Shown here piece after piece: positions 31,069-43,944 of a stretch of 64,000 bases of DNA; the stretch's first letter is position 1; each line of letters opens with the position of its first letter. This DNA is from Pyrus communis (Eukaryota > Streptophyta > Magnoliopsida > Rosales > Rosaceae), in assembly GCF_963583255.1 (NCBI RefSeq), contig NC_084810.1:6913751-6977750 (forward strand). The letters are read 5' to 3'. Under the pieces are notes generated by a model. It did not search any database, was not told the origin of the DNA, and saw nothing but the letters and a program-made list of their open reading frames with translations. The translations under genes were made by a program, and so were the position numbers.

Positions 31069-33046
31069 TACTCTAGTAAATTACATAAGTGATGATGTCA
31101 TAGTAAACGGAGAGAAAGGGGTGAGGCGTTAGCGCCGACCACACGTTCCAGTGTTTGAACAACAGAACATTCCTAGCTTTGGGTTCGTTGAAAAAGTCAT
31201 GGGGTGGTCAATACGCGCTTCTTCCCAGCAAGTGGACGCTCTGGACATGTTGGTAAAAGGAAATGATGATATGATTGAAAGTTCGGAATTTCCTAGCATG
31301 TACCGGTATATATAAAATTTTGGATTAGGATTATCTTCCTTTTTTTTCTTTTTTTTTTCCTTTTCTTTATTTTTTTAATTATTTGAACAGTCACGGTTAA
31401 ATCACGTCAATATCTTATATTAATTTTTTATAGTAAGAGAAAAATAAAATAAGAGAATGTGAAAGAAGAAGATGAAAAGGGATGAAAAGAGTTGGGAAGA
31501 GAATTCTAGTCCAAAAATTTTAGTGTCGTTTTTAAAAGGCAATACTAGATCTTGTGATTGAAGTAAAATGTTTACATCTGACGGTAATATGGCTCTATTG
31601 TAAACCCTCGAAACATTATTGAAAAACCATTGATTCAAATTGATGTTGCAGCTAGCAGATGTTATGGATTAATCACTGGCCGCATATTGAAATCTTTCAT
31701 TTATTTAGTGCATATTATATCTTGAGCGAGATAATTTCTCATACATCAAGGTCTCAGTTGTTAGAGATGATTTATTTGGATATGACTATTACATATTCAA
31801 AACATCTTGATAGAAGAAATTGATGAAATTTTTTTTTTAATTTTATTTGAAGGTTACTTGTGAAAAAAAAAAAAAAAATTTCTCCCCTTATTTTACTATT
31901 TTATGAGAATTATTATGAATATCTTTTCTTGTGTTCAAATTAACAAAATAAGGAAGTTGACATTTATTACTTCTTACAAAATGCTTTTAAAATTAATCCG
32001 TCGTGGCCATGGCTGCCAAGTCTGGCATGCATAAACATGAGGACGACACCTCTCCCATGGGGCCTATAATCAATGATATTTGTGCCGTATTTTTTTTTGT
32101 TTTGGTAAAATGATATTTGTGGTTTTTCTGCAATACTTTTCCCGAATTCAGCCACATTAGACGAGATGCAAATCAGGTGGCCCATAAACTTTTCACGTGC
32201 CTGGATTGGAACCACCGGATATAGTTGCAAATGCTTTGATTGAGGACAAGTCTATTTGAATGTTTTTTATTTACTTTGATTTTTTTTTTTCTTGATTCCG
32301 CATTGAAAGTTCGGGCCTGTTTTTTTTTTTTTTCAAAAATCACACCTTTAAATCTTTTATACTCCTGTACTCTTTTCTCATCTCATTCATAAATGTCGTA
32401 CTTTTTATCAAAACATAAAAATCGTAGAAACTACAACGGAGATATCATGATAAAATTTTCGTGAGCTTTTTGAAATTAAAAAGAAAAAAAAAAAAAACTA
32501 TTGTACTCTTTTAATTGGATTTGTTGTTGTTTCACATCCCGTAGTGTCAAGGTCAATTTGAGAGAATGGATGTGTTGAAAAAACAAATTGGGATAGCGAT
32601 AAAACATGACCAAATATAAAAATATTGTTTTTTCTAGCTTGAATCGTCTAGAACCGTGGGTTGAAAGCAAAGATTGTTGAGCTTGAACGAGTAAACATAG
32701 TTTGACTGGAGAAAAATTTGTCAAACTTGCAGACTTTTCTTTTCTTAACTAATTTAAAAAGTAAAACCTTATTAATTAAACATAATTAATTCAAAAAAAT
32801 TAAGGTCAAAATAAAGATTTTAATGTTCGGTGTGACTTCAATGCTAACACTTAGGGTCATGAGTATTTTAGCAATTAAATTTTATTTGCACAACTGTTAA
32901 ATTTTATATTTTTAATATCATACATTTTTTATATCATTCAGTGCTACGTATCATTGAAAAAAATTTACTTATATCTTTTATGGGGATAATGTTTGTTGAA
33001 AAAAATGGTTCAAATTATGCACTCCAAAATTCCCCTTCTCTGAGTT
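31069..33046. other. AT-rich intergenic DNA with homopolymer runs
   Basis: T- and A-runs lie at 31340-31375, 31863-31880, 32280-32335 and 32480-32498. An open frame at 31967-32230 (-) has no recognisable family. No gene is called. Confidence 0.4.
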
Positions 33047-33275
33047 GTGATTGGGAATTGCTCCCAATCTTGTCCCGTGCGTTGGAGATCGGGACTCGGG
33101 AGGAGTTTTCAATCATGCTCCTGGTCGTGGTCTCCATGGTCAGCAAATATGGCGGTGGATTTTGTCGCAAGAAATTTTTCACCCGAGATGTGCGGCTTAG
33201 GCTGGGTGGTGACACCTCCATCTTCGCTTGTTGGTATTTTGAACAAAGATGATCTTCCTTGTCCTCCGTAGATGG
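33047..33275 (+). pseudogene. 3'-end relic of a LINE (RNase H-like tail)
   Basis: The frame reads SWSPWSANMAVDFVAR, then MCGLGWVVTPPSSLVGILNK and a final PCPP stop. This resembles the end of the RNase H-like domain of plant L1-type retrotransposons (R-S-A-N-x-x-A-D-F-x-A..., then W...PP..L..IL). Only this tail and some 3'UTR remain. Confidence 0.55.
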
Positions 33276-34612
33276 GGTTTTTTTTTGTCTCGAGCAATTG
33301 GGATGACGCTGGAGTCCTTTGTGGCGGCGTCTGTTTTTATCCTGGTTATCTTAGTTTCTTCTGGGTGAGCTGGGCTCCCCTCTGTTTGTTTCTTGGCCTT
33401 GTGCATTGCTGGTTCATTGAATTGCTTGTTCAACCAAAAATTTCGTCTCAAAAGGTCAACAAGGTCTGGATCGAACATTAAATCGGCATGATGACTTTTT
33501 ATGTTGTCTACTTTTTTATATTGACTATCGAAGTGGCCAATTGTTTCTTGGCCTTGTTCTACTTTTTCGGTTTTCTTATCATCTATGCAAAGTGTTTATT
33601 AAATTTGTCTAATCATCTAATGTTCATTTAATAGATAGACGAAACATGTTTTTCACTTAAACACTTAAACAGGTGAAAATAATTTAATTTGATTGATTTT
33701 TTGTATAATTGATCTGTACGGCATTATTATACAAGAAGTAGCATGTCCGATTATCAAGCAATATTATTTAAGATTGTAAGGGATGAAAAAAGTTAAAGAG
33801 ATATCTATCTCAACATGTTTCGATTTGAGTTAACTTGTATCCAAGTTAAGGTTTAGGGTGATGTGAGTGGTGACAGCTGCAACTGTCAAATTCCCATCAA
33901 TGATAAATCGTGATGATTAAAGTTTCGTTTAGCAAGTTCTTTGATTAACTAAAAGATTCTAGATAAAATATTTTGAAATCAAATTTTAGTAAAAATAAAT
34001 TTTGAAAAAAAAAACACTTAAATGATTTTAGTAAAAGCACCTAACTGGTGTTTTAATAAAAATATATGTTAATTTAAAAAACAGTTATCAAACGAGATCT
34101 AAGAGCTCAAAGACCTCCCATGAGCATTTTATGCAAAGTTTAGTTAATTAAAATTGAAACTAATGGCTAAATACAATGCCCACGACACTAATGGAGCATA
34201 CGCATTGCCACGTGGAATTTGAATCTTTTTTTTTTTTTAACTTTTTGACATGACTTGGCACGCTTTAATAAAGCAAAGTTTACATCCCACGTTTGTTCTC
34301 CTTCTCCTAACCTTCGTTATCTTTTACTTGCAACCAGCAACTAGCAACTAGCAACCAGCAACTCAAGTTTATTGATACTAACATTGCCTACATTTTGTAT
34401 GTATGAACACATTTTTTTAGAAAATGTAAAGAAAAAAAGGAAAAGAGAGAGAACGTGGAGAAGTGGAATGTTTTTGTTTTTTTTTTTTTTTTTTAATATT
34501 AAAAGTATTTTGACATCATGTGCACCTTCAATAAAAAATAATAAAATTTGAACTTATGAAATTACATTATTGTCCATCATTTTTTTTTTGTGATAGAAGA
34601 CTAATTTATCTT
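33276..34612. other. Intergenic DNA with a possible degenerate MITE
   Basis: At about 33930-34102, GTTTCGTTTAGCAAGTTCTT and the reverse complement of ...AACAGTTATCAAACGAGATC are weakly alike. With the repeated 'AAAGCACC...GGTG' words, a decayed hAT-type MITE is possible. An imperfect CAACTAGCAACCAGCAACT repeat lies at 34330-34362. No gene was seen. Confidence 0.35.
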
Positions 34613-34615
34613 TTC

Positions 34616-34770
34616 ATCGTTACCGTGTTCTCTCCAGACGGTCATCTCTTCCAAGTCGAGTACGCGCTCTAGGCCGTCTGTAAGCGTAACGCCACCGTCA
34701 GCGTCCACGGCACCAACACCATCGTTCTCGACGTCGAGAAGAAGTCCACCGCCAAGCTCCAGGACTCCAG
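34616..34770 (+). pseudogene. Captured exon fragment of 20S proteasome subunit alpha type-7 (PAD1-like)
   Basis: The frame reads TVFSPDGHLFQVEYAL, a stop (TAG where the family has GAG, Glu), AVCKRNATVSVHGTNTIVL and DVEKKSTAKLQDSR, then a donor-like GTACTG. This is the N-terminal exon of the alpha-4/PSMA7 family (H0 helix motif FSPDGHLFQVEYA). Several substitutions (for example Cys and Arg for Arg and Gly in VRKGN) and the stop show decay. Since exon-intron sequence is kept, the copy came from DNA rather than mRNA. No other exon is present within 2 kb. Confidence 0.85.
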
Positions 34771-35515
34771 GTACTGAGATCATACACACAAAGTGCTTTC
34801 TTTGCTTTGATCTAACTGAGGAAATTTGAAGTGGGCTTTAGGGTTAGGGTTTTTTAATCGCATCGATTTCTAATTTTTTATTTTTTTATTTTTAGGTTTC
34901 AATCGCTGCAATTGGTTGAATGGTGCATTGAATTGAAATTGAAACTAATGGGTGAGTTGTTAATTGCGTCATTGCTGTTTAAGAAGAAGAAAATGTCAAT
35001 TTTACAGTTAAATTCCAGGAACAAAAAGCTTGGTGGTTGGGTTGGAGGGGATGGAATGGTGGAGCCGTGGAGGGGTGTCGGGTGGGGAAGACGAAGGGGT
35101 TCTGGGTTTTTGTTTTTTTTTTTGGGTTTCAATGGTTGCAGAGGAGAGAAGGGAGGGTGATGTAAGTGCAGAAGAGAGAATGGTTGTAAGTGCAGGAGAG
35201 AGAATGGAGGGAAGGGGTGCGGGTTGCAGAAGAGAGAAGGGAGGGAGAGGGTGCGGGGAAGAAGGTGGGTTTGGATGTTTGTTTGTTGTCGTTTTTTTTT
35301 TTTTTTAATATTGATATTGACACGTGCCGTTCAATAATTGTCTATATAAGCGTTACGTTATCAGTTAACAGAAGTTTTAATGGAAAACTTAACAGATGTA
35401 TGAGACTGTCCCAAATTTAATACTTTAGGTATGACTCTGGGACGAAAAAAACTTTATGTACTAAATGTTAAAAACCATGAAACTTGAGAGTAGTAAACTG
35501 ATATTAACCCATATA
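34771..35515. mobile_element. Probable Mutator-like (Pack-MULE) element portion carrying the proteasome fragment
   Basis: The right part (35300-35515), read backward from 35515, starts GGGTTAATATCAGTTTACTA. It contains CCATTAAAACTTCTGTTAAC, which I recognise as a Mutator-type terminal repeat of many plant genomes. Inside is a G-rich stretch (35020-35270). A T-run plus AATATT and a GTGC..TTCAATA block occur at 34476-34540 and again at 35290-35335, flanking the capture. No matching left terminal repeat was found, so the element is incomplete or misjudged. Confidence 0.45.
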
Positions 35516-35799
35516 AATTAAATCATGTGGTTGTAGATTATTGAATTAGTAATTAAGTGTCGTTGACGTGCTCATTTCTTATTGGTGATACATCATTTTA
35601 TTTACAAATTTAGTCTAAAAATTTGATCTACCTAACATTGTCCATTTTAAAATAATAGCATCACGAAAACAAACTATGAATTTTCCTGATAAATTGACTT
35701 TTCTCTTTCAACTTAGTACAGCTTGATTCAATCTTTTCTTTTTTAAGTGTAATTTAAGGTAGCTGGCAACATCACTTATACTATAAAAGCTTTTTAACT
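35516..35799. other. AT-rich spacer
   Basis: No gene recognised. Confidence 0.35.
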
Positions 35800-36110
35800 A
35801 AATGGTCTTTTAAGTTTACATAATTCTTCATTTTGGTGTCTTACAATCAAAATCGATAAAAGTGATCTTTGAGTTTTGTAAATCATTTTGGTTATTCGTA
35901 AAAAATATGTCAATATCCTCGTTAAGTGAAATGATTGGTTTGACCAAAAAAACTCTTAAAAATATGGTCACATAACAAAGATATTAATAGAGTTTCACGA
36001 AATGACCAAAATAATTAACGGTGGACAAACTCAATAACCATTCTTATCGATTTTCATTATCAAAAACCGAAATAATAATTTCAGAGAATTTTTTTATTAA
36101 AAAGCGTAAC
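35800..36110. repeat. MITE-like element with about 110-bp terminal inverted repeats
   Basis: The left arm (ATCAAAATCGATAAAAGTGA, TTTTGGTTATTCG) and the reverse complement of the right arm (ATGAAAATCGATAAGAATGG, TTTTGGTCATTTCG) align over about 110 bp with mismatches. There is no coding capacity. It is similar in style to Mutator-derived MITEs. Confidence 0.5.
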
Positions 36111-36570
36111 ATAAATCAAATTTGGTTGCATACGTTTTTTCAAACTAGCGCATGCATGTTTCAGTGTTGGTAGTTGGTGTAATGGACTCCTGTTGTGTGG
36201 TTCATATTATGCGCATGATCCATGCTTTCTTCTTTTCCATAATATAGGCTGGAATCTATTTTATACCAAGAAAATGTTCATAATAGATGTGGATTGAGTT
36301 AAATCCAAAATATATAATGGGCATATTCGGATAGTATGTAAAATGTATAGTAGTTTATTACGACATAAGATTCTCTGTCTATTCGTAAAGATTGCGGCCG
36401 AGTTTGGTTCCATTATCTTATTAAAGTTTATTGAGAATAATTTCGGGAAACCATATATTTAGATCATATTTTATAAATTGTATAACGTGGTTATTATTAA
36501 TTAACATGTTTATTTTTTATTAATAATTTATTATATGATTTACAAATGTAATCTAAAAAGTTGATCTATC
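36111..36570. other. AT-rich spacer before the LINE
   Basis: No gene recognised. Confidence 0.35.
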
Positions 36571-39500
36571 TTTTTTTTTATCTTTTTTTTTTTTTTTTTT
36601 TTTTTTTTGAGAAAAGTATGATATTCATTAAGCAAATCAAAATATGTACAAACTGAGGATGGTGTGCATAATGGGTCTCGATAAAAATCTTGCCGGAGAT
36701 TTCAACCTAGTTGAAGGAAAAGAGCATCCCGCACAACAAGAACATATCCTCAAATGAACAATAATATGAGTTACAAAGACTCCTCTAATAGAATATCCCG
36801 GATCAAATCCGGAAGTTCCTCAAACCAAACTACCTCCTGAGTACTAGTAATCCCCATCCAAGCAAGTCGATGCACTACCAAATTACCTTCCCACAAGATA
36901 TGGCTGACCATAATAGTGGACCACTCCATAAGAAGGCAATGCAAATCATTTATAATAGGATTGAGCTCTGAACAATCATCCCCTTGACCTTTCATGGCTG
37001 CCAGCACCAAAATATCATCACCTTCGAAGTGAATCTTCATTCCTGTCATACCTAGCATCTTCACCAACAAGACAGCTCTACGAGTTGCGAGAAACTCAAC
37101 ATGCAAAGCCGAGCATGGTCCCTGAATTGGTCTTGCAACTATAGCAACAAATTGCCCTAAATGGTTTCGGATCACCACTACAACACCTCTTCCCCCGATT
37201 TCCATTATGACTCCATGCTCCATCGAAATCACATTTAAACCAACCCTCAGCAGGTCTCCCCTATCTCTGATTCTCTTGTTTAACTTTTCTAGTTTCTGAC
37301 TTGTGCCATTTATGGAATTTCTGCAACCAACCCTCTGCTCGAAGGGAGGCAACGCCTTACCGTTCTAGAGTATCTCATTCATGTGTTTCCACATATTCCA
37401 AATTAGCATTAAACAAAGCTCAAACCCCGAATTAGAGCCATGCAAATGTAAATTGGCTAGCCAAAGCATAAGAGACACACACTGAACGGTATCTACTCTT
37501 AAACCCAAACTTTGAAACAACACCGCTCGCGCCACATTGTAATCACGCAGCACATGTTCTATTGATTCCACTTGACCATCGCAGACAACACACAAATCCT
37601 CAATCATCACTATTCGTTTGCAAAGATTTAATCTTGTAGGCAGAAAATCCAAACATGCACGCCAAACACAGATTTTCACTTTCCCTGGAACACAAGCTTT
37701 CCACAATTTCTTCCAAAATTTCTCGCCCCACAGCATTAGAATAAGAAGAGGAATCAATTACGCCCTCACCACTAGCTGCCAATAAGCCCCGTGCGACATG
37801 ATAGGCACTACAGACAGTGAACTTCCCATGACGTTCATAATTCCATATTCTACGATCTATAGTATCCCTTAAACTTAATGGAATACCTCTAATTAATGCC
37901 ACTTCCTCCGGGGAGAAAAGTTCATTCAATAATTGAACATTCCACTGTTTCGACTCCACCCAAAAGAACTTGTCCACCGTGGCATCAACATCCCAATGCA
38001 TCAGCGGCGGGGTCAAAATACGAAAACAAGACTCCCTTGGCACCCACTCATCGTGTCATATACGTACTCTCCTCCCATTTCCCACATGCCACCAGAGGCC
38101 TTTTTGAAGCACTGGTCTTGAAGCTGCGATACTTTGCCAAACATATGAACTATTAGAATTCACCCTCGCTTCAAGAAAATTAACCATGGGGAAATAACGA
38201 GCTTTAAAAACACGGAATACAAGAGAGTCAGGATGATGAAGGAACCGCCATGCTTCCTTCGCCAACAATGCCTAATTAAAAGCATAAAGATCTCTAAATC
38301 CAAGACCTCCCTCGTGCTTAGGCTTGCATAAGTACCTCCAATTAAGCCAATGAATTTTCCTTTTGCCCGAATCCCCACTCCACCAAAACTTACCTATCAT
38401 CAAATTCAGTTCCCCACAAAACGATTTAGGAAGAAGGAAGCATTTCATAAAATACATAAGTAATGCCTGAGCCACCGTTTTCACCAACAATTCACGTCCC
38501 GCACTACTCAGAAGTCCACCTTGCCAACTTTGAAGCTTTTTCCACACCCTATCTTTAACATACGCAAAAGTTTCCTTATTCGACTTCCAAATTAATACTG
38601 GCAAACCCAAATATTTATCATGAAACTCCACTCTCCTCATACCAAGACAATTCGCTAATAACTATTTGTCATAGCTAGTAATATTGGGATTGAAAGAAAT
38701 ACAACTCTTTGCAAAGTTTACCGCTTGACCAGAAGCCATTTAATGCGTTTGCAACACCTGTTTAATATTTTGACACTTACTAGGAGTACCTCTAGCAAAG
38801 AGAAAACTATCATCCACGAAGAATAAGTGGTGGATACTAGGGGCAGCCCTACAAACCTTGATCCCCTGCAAATCTCCATCAAGTTCGGCTTTTGTCAATA
38901 ATGTCGATAGTCCATCTGCACGCATCACAAACAAATATGGGGATAAAGGATCCCCTTGTCTTATACCTCGTTCAAGACACACATAACCCATCGGATCCCC
39001 ATTCAACTTAAGGGAATAAGTCACCGTAGTAATGCACAACATAATTGTACGGATCCACCTATCAGAAAACCCCATGCGGTGCATCATAGCCTCAAGGAAT
39101 TTCCATTCCACACGATCATATGCCTTGCTAATATCCAACTTCAACGCCATGAGACCATTAGATCCTGAGGAACGTTGATGCATATAATGGGCCACTTCAA
39201 CAGCCACCAAATAATTATCAGAAATTAATCATCCCGGAACAAACACACTTTGTGTAGGGGAAATAACACGAGGAAGGATAGTCTTCAACATGTTCGTCAA
39301 TACTTTTGCCACTATTTTGTACAAGACATTGCACAAGCTAATAAGGCGTAGTTCTGTTCGATGTAACATCCTTCACTTTAGGAATTAGTGTGACATGGGT
39401 ATAATTGGTTTTCCGAAGGATATGTCCAGAAAGGAGCATGGACCGTACCCCATTGCAAACATCAATACCGACCACCCCCCAATGCTTCTGATAAAACCCC

Positions 39501-40215
39501 AGAGACATATCGTCAGGGCCCCGTGCTTTCGTAGGATGCATCTGAAACACAGCCAACTTAATCTCCTCATCCATGAATGGGCTATCAAGATAAATGTTCA
39601 TCTCCTCAGTCAATGAAGGCATGATATTACATAAAATGTCTTCGAAGTTCGCCACCCCGCTGGAGCTAAAAAGCTTGGTGAAGTAAGAAACCACAATCTC
39701 CTCCAAGCCCATACGATCCTCAAGCTAACCCCCGTTATCATCCAATAACCCATACAAGCAGTTACGCTTTTGTCTCCTATTAGCTTTCTGATGGAAGTAT
39801 TTGGTATTTCGGTCTCCCATTTTAACCCAATTCCCTTTTGAACATTGTCTCCCAAATTGTTCCTCTTGTTCAAGTAACCTATTCAACTTACCAATAAGCT
39901 CCTTTTTCTGTTCAATAGATTCCTCCATGAAAGGTTGACCCAACAAACTCGTAAGCTTGTCCTCCACTTCCCTAATCTCTCTCGGTCCTGACCTAGCATT
40001 GCTCTAGGCCTAATTATTAAGCTTCATTCGTGTCAACTTAATCTTCTTAGTGACCTGAAACATTGGCGATCCCTCCACAACATGGTTCCACCCCTCTTGT
40101 ACCACTTCATGACACCCCTCCTGCATGTGCCAAGCTTCCTCATAACGAAATTGCTTCTTATGACTTGGACATTGCAAGTGAGCCCTATCTGAATGCAAAA
40201 TTAGCATCTCTCCTT
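36571..40215 (-). mobile_element. 5'-truncated L1-type LINE with A-tail
   Basis: On the minus strand the element runs from about 40215 to a poly-A tail (poly-T at 36571-36608 on +). The endonuclease is almost entirely missing, as expected for target-primed insertion that stopped early. The rest of ORF2 is in order and moderately decayed. Both flanks are T-rich, which hides the target-site duplication. Confidence 0.85.
36771..40207 (-). pseudogene. LINE ORF2: reverse transcriptase, zf-RVT and RNase H-like, frameshifted
   Basis: Read on the minus strand, a linker comes first (40207-39725; GNWVKMGDRNTKYFHQKANR). RT follows (39712-38740: PTKARGPDDMSLGFYQKHWG, VTLIPKVKD, MALKLDISKAYDRVEW, ERGIRQGDPLSPYLFV) with the active site read as FFVDDSFLF in place of FADD. 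The thumb and connection are at 38640-38056 (YLGLPVLIWKSNKE, FWWSGDSGKRKIHW, EGGLGFRDL). A zinc-binding reverse-transcriptase tail (37757-37365: KICVWRACLDFLPTRLNL, DLCVVCDGQVESIEHVL) and an RNase H-like domain (37280-36771: VVIRNHLGQFVAIVARPI, EFLATRRAVLL, HILWEGNLVVHRLAW) follow. Stops and shifts near 40009, 39725, 39345, 38735, 38650, 38270, 38045 and 37360 rule out activity. Confidence 0.9.
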
Positions 40216-42109
40216 TTTTTTCTTTTTTCTTTTTTTGTTCTTTTCTGTTCTTAGTTTATGTATTTGGATTCCCCTTCCTATACAAACTCCTTTACTTAAA
40301 TGCAACATGCTCTCCCTTCTTAGAGATTCTAATGTTCATGGAGTTCCAACATATTTGTTGAGTAGAAAATCTTGTTAAAGATGTTCTAGCAAACTGTGGA
40401 CATACTGTATCGAATATTTGTGTGGTATTGTAATTTTCTCAAGTTGGTGGTTCTAAAATCAGCTTTGATAATTGACAGTTACATTAATGTTCTTTAACAA
40501 TTTAACGTGACATGTTATATTGTTCGTTTATGATCTAAATCGTAATTTTACTTTGCAAAAGTCAAACTCTGGATGGATTACAATAAACGTTTAATCAATA
40601 ATCATAACAATATCGTCCATATATTTTGTTATGGTATAGATGCAGCCATGTGGATACGTACGACAGACAATGAACTTGAAGGAGAAAGGTCAGAATCAAT
40701 TTATCTACCCCAATCATCCAACCTTTATCCTTAAAATCTGCAATCATACATTTGTCCAAAAGAGCAGATATGATTCTGTTCAACCAAACCCTGAAAATCA
40801 CGTCAGAATTCTGTCACGCTTTCCATATGTCCAAATAACACGTATACTCCGCCCTTTTGGCATGATCAACAAATTTAAACTTTAATCTCATGTTACTTTC
40901 ACCTTCTTTTGATTTAATCTGTATTTTTTTTGTAAACAACCATGAACTAATGATAAACAATAACTTTACAGTACTTTGCTTTTTGCGGAATCAAGGATTA
41001 AAAGGTTACTTATAATTAAGGACTACTAATTGAAAGCAAAGATTTGAATGCATCCGATACTTATGCCAAGTAAAGATCATGAACGTTAACTAAAACACTT
41101 GTAGTACACAAAAGGGATAGATAAGCATTAGTTATCAAGTGATTTGCTTTTGCTTATGACTTTGGACAATCATGAACACCAACTTCCTCACATTTTTATG
41201 TACTATCCTCGTTCACACTACATGCAATATCAAAGTTACTATGTAAGGATGTCAAAGTAATTAAGTGTCGCGACTACTATACCTATTCTCATGAAATAAG
41301 AGCAAATTTAATATTAACATCCTGTCATCGACATGCTAATCACGCTAGAATTAACTATGCATGGATTATTAATTAGATAATTGAATGAAAATTTTTTAGG
41401 GTAACTCACATATTGTCACATGGTATTACAATTTACGTGTTATAATATGAGTGACGGACAAGTTTATGTATATACTTTCAAGATAGAGACTCAAATAGGT
41501 AAGTACTGTTAAATTAAAAACATGTTATAATATGAGTGAACTATAAAACTACATTATGTCATGATGGCAACACAAAAAAAAATTTCACATAGAAGAATGA
41601 CGTTAATCGTGGAACGTGACACAAGAGAAACTTTTTATCCCTATCAATCCATTACATCTTATATACAAGCAATCTAAAAAATCATAATTCTCTTAATTAG
41701 TAAGAATGATCATAAACCTCAAATAAGATAGAGTAATGAAAAAATTATTTTACAGACTAGAGAGTTTAGTGTCTAACATTTAGGATTAGAGTTTACATAG
41801 AAGGACTCCCCAAACTAAACAAGAAATAGTAACAATTGAAGGTTACACTAATTGATTAGTACAAGTGCATAATATATGCACTATTGTGTCCCCAAGTCCC
41901 AACCCTTATTCCAATTTCCTTCAATTTCCTTTGTCTTTGTATACACTATTGGGTCATGATCTGCAAAACATAGTGTTTGGACCTACTTTTGCACGCACTC
42001 GACCTATATACTCTAAGTTGTTGGATAAAAAAATATCAAGAATCATGATTCGTTTTCAGATAAAGGTTGAATCAATCTAAGTTCAGAGTCCTAGTTGAAG
42101 ACAGTGAGA
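40216..42109. other. AT-rich intergenic DNA
   Basis: No gene, tRNA or repeat with clear ends was recognised over about 1.9 kb. Short frames have no family features. Confidence 0.4.
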
Positions 42110-42800
42110 CTTGGCGATGGTAGAGTTTCGACCAGGAATAATTCCTAGTATATTCAGAGAACTTGCAGTGGAATTGAAATATTATAAGAATTTAACAACT
42201 CGACTTGTGAAATTCACCCCTATAAATACGAGGTTTTGCAACTTAGAGAAAGGCTTCAACTCAACACACAAACTCAAATGCTCTACGCGAAACCTTGCTT
42301 TATGCAAAACCTTCTTACACCTCTGAGAAAAATACTAATTATCCTTAACCCTTTGTCAGCACATCCTTAGTTTAGATTAACATCACTGTATTGGCAACCT
42401 GCGACATGTTCAATTTGGATTAACACCACTAGAGCCATATAATTAGTCGATGGAGAAGTACCTTTAGTTTGGATTAACAACACTACTTCAAGTTTGGATG
42501 TTATCTATCCAATTGTCATTCGACGAGGAATCTTTGATTCTTTCGCCGAACAAGGTCACTTCATTATAGCTCTCCAGCAAAGTGAAGCATTTATGATAGG
42601 TAACTCTTATGTGTACTTCGGAGTCCAATATTCAGGCAATCGAACAACATTCACCATAAAGACGCTTATATCATTTGAGCATCTTTACCTTTACAGCCTG
42701 ATATCGATTCAGGTCTCTTATATTCTCACGAATATAGTTGAACCTGTAAAAGATCCTGAATTTTACAGTGAATTATGTAACCATATCTTTAGGTTCTAGA
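42110..42800 (+). mobile_element. Probable solo LTR or LTR fragment with TATA box
   Basis: A TATAAATA box at 42222-42229 is followed by AACTCAACACACAAACTC-like leader text and GAGCCATATAATTAGTCGA. This layout recalls LTR sequences of Rosaceae gypsy elements known to me. The frame at 42494-42799 (IYPIVIRRGIFDSFAEQGH) has no recognised domain. No primer site or partner LTR was seen. Confidence 0.35.
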
Positions 42801-43944
42801 ATCCTAGGCCGAGAGTGTTCTTTCTTCAGTCGTTGCTGCTCAAGTGAAGAAGTCAGTAGTGTGCGTTGAGTGCGTGCAAAAAACAACTTTTTAAAACTCT
42901 AAGAGTTAGTTTGGTATTCACGTGCTTGTTAAAATAAAATAAAATAAAATAAAAACTATTTTTGCTGTGTTAAGAGAATAAACAACTGTAAAATAAAGTT
43001 GTTAAGTGTTTGGTAAACCTTTTTTGTAAAAAATTTTAAAAAAAAAAAAATTCTAAACGTTTGGTAAATTTTTGTATAAAACTGCTATGAATATGTTAAA
43101 TGACTAAAAAAGATATGATATTGAATGTGATATAATTATTGTCAAAGAGAATAATAAAGAGGCAAATATTGTAATTTTGTAAAATGTGCGTGGGTATATT
43201 TTTCATTTCAAATTTCATTAAATATGCACAGTTCACTGATTTGACAAAAAAAAATAAAAATAAAAAAAACATGTTTTTAAAAGAATGATAGACCATGCTT
43301 ATGCTTTTCTTTTCTTTTTTTTAACTATCATTGATATCAGTTATCTTAAAAGAAAACTTTTTTTTTTGTTTTATCAAACACATTTGAAGTTTTATATATT
43401 TTAATAAACTGTTTTTTCTAAAAGCATCATAATTCCAAATCCGTTCTTATTTTACTTGCATTCAAAGAATAATGTAATTAGATGAATAATTATTCGGTTT
43501 ACGTGCCACATGGCTTTTAATTTCTATTGTCATCACACAGATTCAATCACGTCATGGCACCGGCCACTTTATTTGTTCCTTCCCATCTTTGGGTCTTTGG
43601 ATAATCTGACCAATATTCACGTGCTTCCTGAGTGTTCATAACTGGAAGTCGGCACATATAAATTGTATTTTCCAATCTCCACATAAATTGAAAAAAATAA
43701 ATAAAATATATATCGTACATGTGGTCAACCTTGTGAATTTCTCAATCATTCTGTGCGTCACACGGCAAATGAAAAGCCGGAAAAGCCAGACAAAACTGTA
43801 GACCGGGAGGGTGCGTTCCCATTTCTCATAGGCCTCCAGGGATACAGTATTAAATCCGCACGTGATTAAAAAACGAAGTATCTATCTGTAATTACGTTGG
43901 CATGCCACGTCACCAGTGTGTCAAAGTTGATGTGATGGAGCAGC
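42801..43944. other. Intergenic DNA, part probably MITE-derived
   Basis: The block 42903-43440 begins GTTAGTTTGGTATTCACG, contains GTTTGGTAAA twice and a (AAAAT)n run at 42930-42955. It resembles hAT-type MITEs, but clear inverted ends were not established. No gene. Confidence 0.35.

Noticed and set aside
31967..32230. 87-residue minus-strand frame
   Set aside because: Isolated frame in AT-rich DNA without homology that I can recognise or splice partners.
33930..34102. Possible hAT MITE
   Set aside because: The inverted ends are too divergent to set borders by eye; left as a remark only.
34899..35308. Overlapping Pro/Gly/Glu-rich frames on both strands
   Set aside because: They come from G-rich repetitive sequence (GGAGAGAAGGGAGGG-like), with no family features.
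36571..36608. T-run considered as a possible terminator or satellite
   Set aside because: Its position at the 3' end of the LINE on the minus strand makes it the element's A-tail.
42494..42799. 101-residue plus-strand frame
   Set aside because: No recognisable domain; it starts in probable LTR leader text and has no conserved start context or exon structure.
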